A stretch of DNA of 8,625 nt from Geminocystis sp050753365 (GTDB lineage: Bacteria > Cyanobacteriota > Cyanobacteriia > Cyanobacteriales > Cyanobacteriaceae). The notes under the pieces are model-generated. The model was not told the DNA's origin. It did no database searches and saw nothing but the letters and a program-made list of their open reading frames with translations. The stretch's first letter is position 1. Every line of letters starts with the position of its first letter. Positions 1 through 4,675 of the stretch are shown piece by piece. The DNA lies in contig NZ_JBLZFY010000141.1 of NCBI RefSeq assembly GCF_050753365.1, forward strand, positions 1-8,625. Direction: 5' to 3'. Position numbers and translations under genes: made by a program.

Positions 1-40
1 GGTTGAGGTGGTTAACCTATAGTTATTTTATCACGTCACT

Positions 41-107
41 GGCGATTCATCCCACACTTGTTTTAATTATTTTTTTTACTCGAAAACAAAGTGTGGGGCT
101 TCTCGCC
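41..107. repeat. Long imperfect palindrome, copy A (IS200/IS605-end-like hairpin)
   Basis: The outer stem GGCGA (41-45) pairs with TCGCC (103-107). A 5x5 internal loop follows (TTCAT opposite GCTTC), then an inner stem in which 51-64 pairs with 83-97 with one bulged A, closing an 18-base T-rich loop. A homologous copy in the same orientation lies at 4601-4669. The arms differ between copies but remain complementary, while the TTCAT/CTTC loop and T-rich apex are conserved. From memory, TTCATCCCA...TGGG-CTTCT hairpins resemble the ends of cyanobacterial IS200/IS605 (IS1341-type) elements, so this may be a solo end or a PATE-like non-autonomous element. No transposase or tnpB gene is present in the window. 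It lies 75 bases upstream of cysK. Confidence 0.75.
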
Positions 108-182
108 GTTTAAGCTAAATTTTTTCGATCGACCAAAAATCAGTAAAATACAGAATATACAACGATAATAAGATAGATAAAA

Positions 183-1121
183 ATGAAAATTGCCAATAAT
201 ATTACCGAATTAGTAGGAAAAACCCCCTTAGTCAAACTTAATCGCATTCCCCAGAGTGAAGGATGTGTAGCAGAAATTATTGTCAAATTAGAAAGTATGA
301 ATCCTGCTGCTTCCGTAAAAGATCGTATTGGCGTTAATATGATTAATGCCGCCGAAAAAGAAGGATTAATCGAAGCAGGAAAAACCATTTTAGTTGAGCC
401 TACCTCTGGTAATACGGGTATTGCTTTAGCTATGGCGGCGGCGGCGAAAGGTTATGAGTTAATCTTAACCATGCCCGAAACCATGAGTTTAGAAAGAAGG
501 GCAATGTTACGCGCCTATGGGGCAAAATTAGAGTTAACCCCCGGTAGTGAGGGGATGAAAGGTTGTATCCAAAAAGCCCAAGAAATCGCTGATACTATGC
601 CGAATGCTTATATGTTGCAACAATTTCAAAATCCTGCCAATCCTCAAATTCACCATCAGACTACCGCCGAAGAAATTTGGGAAGACACTGAAGGAAAAAT
701 CGACTTTTTAGTGTCTGGAGTCGGCACAGGAGGCACAATTACAGGTATTGCAGAAGTAATTAAAGCTCGTAAATCCTCTTTCCGTGCCGTTGCGATCGAA
801 CCACAAAATAGCAGTGTATTATCAGGAGGAAAACCCGGTCCTCATAAAATACAAGGTATTGGAGCAGGTTTCGTTCCTGACGTATTACGCACAGAATTAA
901 TCGATGAAATTATTACTATTACCGATGAAGAAGCCATCGAGTATGGTAGAAAACTAGCACGGGAAGAAGGACTTTTATCGGGGATTTCCAGTGGTGCGGC
1001 GTTAGCAGGAGCGATAAAATTAGCTAAAAGGAAGGAAAATGAAGGTAAGCTGATTGTGATGATTCAGCCTAGTTTTGGAGAGCGTTATTTAAGTACAGTT
1101 TTATTTCAAGATTTAGTTTAA
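183..1121 (+). CDS. cysK: Cysteine synthase A (O-acetylserine sulfhydrylase)
   Basis: This cytosolic PLP enzyme makes L-cysteine from O-acetyl-L-serine and sulfide, the last step of assimilatory sulfate reduction. The 312-residue protein has the usual length and full fold-type II architecture. The PLP Schiff-base lysine is K46 in ASVKDRIG, the substrate-binding loop TSGNTG is at 74-79, the phosphate-binding glycine loop GTGGT is at 181-185, and the SSGAA segment near 269-273 contacts the PLP ring. The C-terminus PSFGERYLSTVLF is typical of cyanobacterial CysK. The start is the first in-frame ATG and gives the canonical N-terminus; only a weak purine stretch precedes it, not a clear Shine-Dalgarno site. 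The next gene on the same strand begins 82 bases downstream, across a REP-like hairpin, so co-transcription is possible but unproven. Cyanobacteria often carry several CysK/CysM paralogues, so the isozyme assignment is less certain than the family. Confidence 0.96.
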   Translation: MKIANNITELVGKTPLVKLNRIPQSEGCVAEIIVKLESMNPAASVKDRIGVNMINAAEKEGLIEAGKTILVEPTSGNTGIALAMAAAAKGYELILTMPETMSLERRAMLRAYGAKLELTPGSEGMKGCIQKAQEIADTMPNAYMLQQFQNPANPQIHHQTTAEEIWEDTEGKIDFLVSGVGTGGTITGIAEVIKARKSSFRAVAIEPQNSSVLSGGKPGPHKIQGIGAGFVPDVLRTELIDEIITITDEEAIEYGRKLAREEGLLSGISSGAALAGAIKLAKRKENEGKLIVMIQPSFGERYLSTVLFQDLV

Positions 1122-1153
1122 GACAGTTATAAATAAATTAGATACGATTTTTT

Positions 1154-1178
1154 TTGGGTTACGCTTTCGCTAACCCAA
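1154..1178. repeat. REP-like hairpin between cysK and the J-domain gene
   Basis: TTGGGTTA (1154-1161) and TAACCCAA (1171-1178) form an 8-bp perfect stem around a 9-base segment that can add a further GC/GC pair. CCTAC follows it. A T-run precedes the stem on the + strand instead of following it, so it is not a classical intrinsic terminator for cysK. From memory, GGGTT-x-AACCCAACCTAC sequences are dispersed widely in cyanobacterial intergenic regions. Confidence 0.6.
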
Positions 1179-1203
1179 CCTACAAATTAAAAGGCTTAAC
1201 CCT

Positions 1204-1893
1204 ATGAATTATTACGAGATTTTACAAATAAAAAGTAATGCTAGTTCGATCGAAATTAAACAGGCTTATCGAAAATTAGTCAAGGAATTTCACCCCGACA
1301 GTCAACATAAAAACGCTAATCACGATCGAATCATCAAATTAAACGCCGCTTATGAGGTACTTAGTGACGAAAAAAATCGTCAAATTTATGATCAAAAATT
1401 AAGACAAAAATTAGTTAAATCTGTTGAAAATAGACAGAATAATACTCATCATGCCACCAGCTACTATCACCATAATAGAAAGCAACAAAAAGAAGATGAA
1501 TCTTCGCAATTTCGTTGGTTAAAAGAAGTTTATTTGCCCGTATTTAATCTGATTAATAAAATCATTTATCCACTGGATTATCAGATAGAGGAATTATCCG
1601 CAGATTTATTTGATGATCGATTAATGTTAGTATTTACTAATTATTTAGATAACTGTCGTTATCAATTAGAAAAGGCGAGAAATATTTTAACATCCCAACC
1701 AAATCCTAGTCTTTATGCAGGAATTGCCGCCAATCTTTACTATGGATTAAATCATATTATTGATGGTATTGAAGAATTAGAAAGATTCAGTCAAACTTAT
1801 GATGAATATTATTTACATACGGGGAGAGAATTATTTAATTTAGCTGAAGAAATTAGTCAAAATGCCTCCCAAATGGCACAAAATAGAATGTAA
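1204..1893 (+). CDS. J-domain (DnaJ-type) co-chaperone, type III-like
   Basis: An N-terminal J domain (about residues 2-65) carries the diagnostic HPD tripeptide at 30-32, preceded by YRKLVKEF and followed by the helix III/IV region LNAAYEVLSDEKNRQIYD. J domains stimulate the ATPase of Hsp70 (DnaK) partners, so a role as a DnaK co-chaperone or recruiter is inferred. There is no G/F-rich region and no CxxCxGxG zinc finger, so it is not a canonical DnaJ. Residues about 66-102 form a charged, His/Gln-rich linker. Residues about 103-225 are predicted mostly helical, with no motif I recognise; this part presumably specifies the client or location. No signal peptide or clear membrane segment is seen. 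AAGG about 10 bases before the ATG is a weak ribosome binding site. It is convergent with accD. Confidence 0.88.
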   Translation: MNYYEILQIKSNASSIEIKQAYRKLVKEFHPDSQHKNANHDRIIKLNAAYEVLSDEKNRQIYDQKLRQKLVKSVENRQNNTHHATSYYHHNRKQQKEDESSQFRWLKEVYLPVFNLINKIIYPLDYQIEELSADLFDDRLMLVFTNYLDNCRYQLEKARNILTSQPNPSLYAGIAANLYYGLNHIIDGIEELERFSQTYDEYYLHTGRELFNLAEEISQNASQMAQNRM

Positions 1894-2140
1894 AATGATA
1901 GAGAATAACCATCATAATAGTAAATTTTATCGGCTCTTCTACAGTATAGCAATCAGAAATCCATTAAGTAGATAGACAAAATTATTTACAGTGTTTCTTA
2001 TTGTAAGAATATGGAAAAATGGACAATTAAGCTCATTGCCTTCTGAAATTAATTTTGTCCAATTACCTATAGCAATACTAAAATCAATAAAACTCTTATA
2101 TAACCAACCTTTTTAAGCTAAGACGCATCTAAAACAACTT
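1894..2140. other. Gene-free convergent gap with short repeats
   Basis: This interval separates the 3' ends of two convergent genes. TATAGCAAT occurs twice in direct orientation (1945-1953 and 2068-2076). Between the copies lies a perfect 10-bp inverted repeat, GACAAAATTA (1975-1984) against TAATTTTGTC (2050-2059), with a smaller TTACA/TGTAA dyad (1986-1990 and 2002-2006) inside it. The arrangement could be a decayed non-autonomous element or a bidirectional terminator region. No intrinsic terminator with a strong GC stem and T-run is visible, and no gene is supported. Confidence 0.4.
2116..2128 (+). repeat. Dispersed 13-mer AGCTAAGACGCAT, copy 1
   Basis: This exact 13-base string recurs at 7082-7094 on the same strand. 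Here it lies 12 bases beyond the accD stop codon. Both copies are intergenic. The function is unknown; it may be a fragment of a larger interspersed repeat. Confidence 0.5.
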
Positions 2141-3022
2141 CTAATTATGCCCTTCGATCGAAAAAAATGGTTGATGTAAACTGATTAAATTAGCCAGAGT
2201 TTTCTTTAATTGGGTACGAGGTACGATCGAATCTACAAAACCGTGTTTAACTAAGTATTCAGAAGTTTGAAAATCATCAGGTAACTTTTCCCTCAAGGTT
2301 TGCTCAATAACCCTTCTTCCTGCAAAACCAATAGTTGCCCCCGGTTCAGCTAAAATCAAATCTCCTAACATCGCAAAACTGGCAGTAACTCCCCCTGTTG
2401 TGGGATGAGTTAACACGGGAATATATAATAATTTCTTCTCTTTATGTCTCTGTAATGCACCAGAAATCTTCGCCATCTGCATTAAACTCAACATTCCTTC
2501 CTGCATTCTTGCACCTCCAGAAGCACAAACAATCACCACAGGAAAGGCGTTAGCGGTAGCGTATTCAATTAAACGAGTTAGTCTTTCTCCTACCACCGAA
2601 CCCATACTACCCCCCATAAAACGAAAATCCATTACCCCCAAGGCAATGGGTAAGCCGTCTATTAATCCTGTTCCCGTTTGTACTGCATCGGTTAAGGGAA
2701 CTTTATTTTGTAATTCTTTAAGTCGATCGCTATAACTTTTTCGATCGTGAAAATTAAGGGGATCAGTGGGTTTAAGATGATGATTTAAAGGTTGCCATGT
2801 TTTAGCATCGATTAATTGTTCAATCCTTTCATCACTAAAAATTCTCATGTGATAACCACAATCAAAACAAACCATGTTATTAGCCTGTAAATCTTTGGTA
2901 TAAGCTAAAACTCCACATTCAGGACATTTTGTCCATAAGCCATCGGCAATTTCTCTTTCTTGTTGCGGTTTTATTTCAGGTTCAGACTTTCTTAAATTAT
3001 CAAACCAATCAAGTAGGGACAT
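2141..3022 (-). CDS. accD: Acetyl-CoA carboxylase carboxyltransferase subunit beta
   Basis: AccD pairs with AccA to transfer the carboxyl group from biotin (on AccB) to acetyl-CoA, making malonyl-CoA for fatty-acid synthesis in the cytosol. The 293-residue protein has the AccD-specific N-terminal zinc ribbon with C33, C36, C52 and C55 (CPEC and CFDC pairs), then the crotonase-like carboxyltransferase core. The core includes MGSVVGERLTR, the oxyanion/CoA-site stretch ASGGARMQEG, and THPTTGGVTASFAMLGD. Length and domain order are complete. The ATG gives the conserved MSLLDWF start, although no Shine-Dalgarno sequence precedes it; a heptamer tandem repeat occupies that place. accA is not in the window, as is usual for cyanobacteria, where acc genes are scattered. 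psbO lies 275 bases upstream on the same strand but has its own hairpin 3' end, so accD is probably transcribed separately. Confidence 0.97.
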   Translation of the reverse strand: MSLLDWFDNLRKSEPEIKPQQEREIADGLWTKCPECGVLAYTKDLQANNMVCFDCGYHMRIFSDERIEQLIDAKTWQPLNHHLKPTDPLNFHDRKSYSDRLKELQNKVPLTDAVQTGTGLIDGLPIALGVMDFRFMGGSMGSVVGERLTRLIEYATANAFPVVIVCASGGARMQEGMLSLMQMAKISGALQRHKEKKLLYIPVLTHPTTGGVTASFAMLGDLILAEPGATIGFAGRRVIEQTLREKLPDDFQTSEYLVKHGFVDSIVPRTQLKKTLANLISLHQPFFSIEGHN

Positions 3023-3030
3023 CTTTACAG

Positions 3031-3044
3031 TTAGGAATTAGGAA
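3031..3044 (-). repeat. Heptamer tandem repeat TTCCTAA x2 in accD leader
   Basis: On the minus strand TTCCTAA occurs twice in perfect tandem, ending 8 bases before the accD ATG. It occupies the place where a Shine-Dalgarno sequence would be expected. Heptameric short tandem repeats (STRRs) are known in cyanobacteria; whether this one has translational relevance is unknown. Confidence 0.5.
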
Positions 3045-3078
3045 TGGAAAATGATCAATTATCGATTATTAGTAACAA

Positions 3079-3108
3079 ACTATACACTATATCTTGAGTT
3101 TAATGCAA
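3079..3108 (-). promoter_or_regulatory. Putative sigma-70 promoter of accD
   Basis: Reading the minus strand, TTGCAT (complement of 3103-3108) is followed after 18 bases by TATAGT (complement of 3079-3084). The -10 matches the consensus at 5 of 6 positions and the -35 at 3 of 6. It would give a leader of about 50 bases that includes the heptamer repeat. This rests on sequence match only. Confidence 0.35.
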
Positions 3109-3178
3109 GAATCTTTGATAAGGGTAGGTTGTCGGTTTTAGGCTAAATTGTATTGAAAAATAGACAACTATTGGTAAT

Positions 3179-3215
3179 TTGTCCACTTGTCCACTTGTCT
3201 AGTCTTCATCATTTT
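3179..3215. repeat. Short tandem repeat (TTGTCCAC) plus shared flank
   Basis: TTGTCCAC is repeated about 2.6 times at 3179-3199. TAGTCTTC (3200-3207) follows, running into TCTTCATCATTTT (3203-3215). The 13-mer TCTTCATCATTTT recurs exactly at 8598-8610, again just after a tandem repeat. TAGTCTTC is the reverse complement of the unit repeated at 4423-4438. The three loci look like members of one interspersed short-repeat family. Confidence 0.55.
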
Positions 3216-3256
3216 CAGAAGTATCCGACTCAGACTTCCCTACCTTTACCAAAGAT

Positions 3257-3282
3257 TTCGATCGAGCCACTTGGTGATCGAA
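3257..3282 (-). terminator. Hairpin downstream of psbO, possible terminator
   Basis: TTCGATC (3257-3263) and GATCGAA (3276-3282) form a perfect 7-bp stem, extended by GCC/GGT with a small bulge around an ACTT loop. It begins 15 bases beyond the psbO stop codon. No uninterrupted T-run follows on the minus strand, so it could instead protect the psbO mRNA 3' end. The stem contains a CGATCG HIP1-core sequence. Confidence 0.45.
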
Positions 3283-3297
3283 CGAAGAAACTATTAA

Positions 3298-4131
3298 TTA
3301 AACTTGAGGTTGTAAACGGGCATAGAATACACCACGAATTTTAACTTCTTCAGGATCTTCAGCTCCTAAATCTGTAGAAGAAGGTTGCTCACTTTCAAAT
3401 ACTCCAGAAATTTCCCCAGTATCCTGATCTACTTTAGTAATTTGTAAAGAGATTTCTCCTTGGTAAGAATCAGCATTTTTGATGTTATTACGAGTATATT
3501 CTGTTTTATCAGCACCCGCCGGTAAAGCCACAGCATTATCATAACCACTGGTTAAACCACGTCCTTTAGGATCTAAGAAAGAAGCTCCACGATAAGATGG
3601 GACTTTAAATTTGCCCACAAAATCCGCCGAAGTATTTACAGAGGTAAAACCACCTTCAGTAGTAGCTACTAATTTTTTGATGGTAAAGAAGAAAGGTACT
3701 TGCTCACCACCGGGTAATAAAATTGTAGCAATTTGGAAGTCAATACCATCTAGTTCTGTTAAAGTTAAAACACCGTTCTCATCAGCAGTCAAAGTACCTC
3801 TGATTTGTTCTAAACTGGTGGTATCTCTGGTTAAGATTTTACCTTGAATATACTCAGCTTTTTGTCTTTTATTAGTAGGTTCTTCTTTAACAAAGTATTC
3901 CTGTGGTTCTAAACACATATCCACGATCGATAAGGGTTGCTCAGGAGAAATATTAATAGTACCACGAGTAAAGTCAGAAATTTCTGGACATTTGTTAGCC
4001 AATCCTGTATTAAGAATTTCATCATAGGTGATAGATTTAGGATCGTAAGCCTGCGCAGTATCACTACTACAAGCGCCTAAAAACCCTAAACAGACGATCA
4101 GGAAAGCGACTAATAGGTTGCGAAACCTCAT
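3298..4131 (-). CDS. psbO: Photosystem II manganese-stabilizing protein PsbO
   Basis: PsbO is the 33-kDa extrinsic subunit on the lumenal face of photosystem II, where it stabilises the Mn4CaO5 cluster. The 277-residue protein matches cyanobacterial PsbO throughout: YDEILNTGLANKCPEI near residues 36-51, FVKEEPTNKRQKAEY, DGIDFQ, LLPGGEQVPFFFT, the VPSYRGASFLDPKGRG signature, GYDNAVALPAGAD, and the C-terminal FESEQPSSTDLGAEDPEEVKIRGVFYARLQP. C48 and C73 correspond to the conserved disulfide pair. The N-terminus is a hydrophobic export signal (residues 5-20) ending in LGAC with C21, which reads as a lipobox, whereas an AQA site at 26-28 would suit ordinary signal peptidase cleavage. AGAGAGG (complement of 4139-4145), 7 bases before the ATG, supports the start. 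It appears monocistronic, with a hairpin just downstream. High expression is expected from family knowledge. Confidence 0.98.
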   Translation of the reverse strand: MRFRNLLVAFLIVCLGFLGACSSDTAQAYDPKSITYDEILNTGLANKCPEISDFTRGTINISPEQPLSIVDMCLEPQEYFVKEEPTNKRQKAEYIQGKILTRDTTSLEQIRGTLTADENGVLTLTELDGIDFQIATILLPGGEQVPFFFTIKKLVATTEGGFTSVNTSADFVGKFKVPSYRGASFLDPKGRGLTSGYDNAVALPAGADKTEYTRNNIKNADSYQGEISLQITKVDQDTGEISGVFESEQPSSTDLGAEDPEEVKIRGVFYARLQPQV

Positions 4132-4232
4132 AATTTAACCTCTCTTTGTTTGTTAATTTTCTTTAAATTTTTAATCTTAAGTTGTACTTATCCCTACATA
4201 AGTCTTCCTGCTATTGATTAGGATGGAGAATA

Positions 4233-4238
4233 AGTATA
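4233..4238 (-). promoter_or_regulatory. Candidate -10 box of psbO
   Basis: On the minus strand TATACT (5 of 6 to TATAAT) lies about 100 bases upstream of the psbO start. No convincing -35 hexamer sits 16-18 bases upstream, so transcription from here would be activator-assisted or extended in some other way. This is a weak call. Confidence 0.28.
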
Positions 4239-4422
4239 GTTAGATTTATCGTGATCTACTTTACCAAATTAAGACTCTTTATTAAAACTTTTTAATTTGT
4301 TTATATATAACCATGAACCTTTAATAATCGACAATTCATTATCATTAGAAATAATAAGTTTTGTAAAGTAAATTCATAAAGGTTAATATTTAGGGGGTGC
4401 TGAAAAAGTATTGTGATGAGGA

Positions 4423-4438
4423 GAAGACTAGAAGACTA
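4423..4438. repeat. Octamer tandem repeat GAAGACTA x2
   Basis: Two perfect adjacent copies of GAAGACTA are followed by GATAAAT. On the opposite strand this reads CTAGTCTTC followed by a CTCATCA flank, resembling the repeat and flank at 3195-3215. It lies 24 bases beyond the tRNA 3' end. Confidence 0.5.
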
Positions 4439-4461
4439 GATAAATAAAGTTATATTTTTAA

Positions 4462-4545
4462 TGCAGAACCCGGGACTTGAACCCGGAAGTCCTTGCGGAC
4501 ACTAGAACCTGAATCTAGCGCGTCTGCCAATTCCGCCAGTCCTGC
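4462..4545 (-). tRNA. trnL: tRNA-Leu (anticodon CAG)
   Basis: The 84-base minus-strand sequence folds as a class II tRNA. The acceptor is GCAGGAC with GTTCTGC and discriminator A. The D-arm is GCG...CGC with the GGCAGA loop. The anticodon arm is CTAGA-TTCAGGT-TCTAG with anticodon CAG, which reads CUG. A long variable arm (TGTCC-GCAA-GGACT) is typical of leucine tRNAs. The T-arm is CCGGG-TTCAAGT-CCCGG. The 3' CCA is not encoded and would be added after transcription. Every stem is fully paired apart from one G-T in the acceptor. Confidence 0.97.
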
Positions 4546-4600
4546 ATGAATTCTTATTTTATTGATTTTAGCGTATCAAACAAAACATTTCTATATTTTG

Positions 4601-4669
4601 GTCGAAATTCATCCCAACGCCTGTTTAATAATATTTTTGTGGAAAACTAGGCTTGGGACTTCTTTCGAC
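4601..4669. repeat. Long imperfect palindrome, copy B (IS200/IS605-end-like hairpin)
   Basis: The outer stem GTCGAAA (4601-4607) pairs with TTTCGAC (4663-4669). The TTCAT/ACTTC internal loop follows, and then an inner stem (4613-4626 with 4644-4657) with one bulge on each side under a 17-base T-rich loop. It aligns along its whole length with 41-107 in the same orientation, with compensatory arm differences. It begins 6 bases beyond the stop codon of the CPBP protease gene and could also act as its 3' boundary, though no T-run follows on the minus strand. Confidence 0.75.
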
Positions 4670-4675
4670 ATTTAG

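Larger units (their letters stand above)
4132..4461. other. Non-coding region between psbO and tRNA-Leu
   Basis: These 330 bases hold no credible gene. The psbO-proximal part supplies its leader and ribosome binding site and probably its promoter. The distal part contains an octamer tandem repeat (4423-4438) and the string GGGGGTGCTGAAAAAGT (4394-4410), which I recall as a recurrent cyanobacterial intergenic motif but cannot verify. The middle is AT-rich without strong structure. Confidence 0.5.

Noticed and set aside
1..182. A gene or riboswitch upstream of cysK
   Set aside because: No frame is supported. Apart from the palindrome, only AT-rich sequence with weak promoter-like hexamers is seen, and no known riboswitch core is recognisable.
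140..388. 82-codon minus-strand open frame over the cysK 5' region
   Set aside because: It overlaps the well-supported cysK gene in antisense and resembles no protein; it is a shadow frame.
1940..2113. Open stretch of nearly 60 codons on the minus strand in the convergent gap
   Set aside because: It has no start codon or ribosome binding site, and its translation matches no transposase or other family I recognise. AT-rich DNA gives such frames by chance.
3179..3199. CRISPR-like short repeats
   Set aside because: The units are 8 bases in direct tandem without spacers; there are no cas genes.
3153..3344. 63-codon plus-strand open frame between accD and psbO
   Set aside because: It runs through tandem repeats and the psbO 3' hairpin into psbO antisense. 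It has no ribosome binding site and a low-complexity translation.
3611..3847. 78-codon plus-strand frame inside psbO
   Set aside because: It lies wholly antisense to the highly conserved psbO coding sequence.
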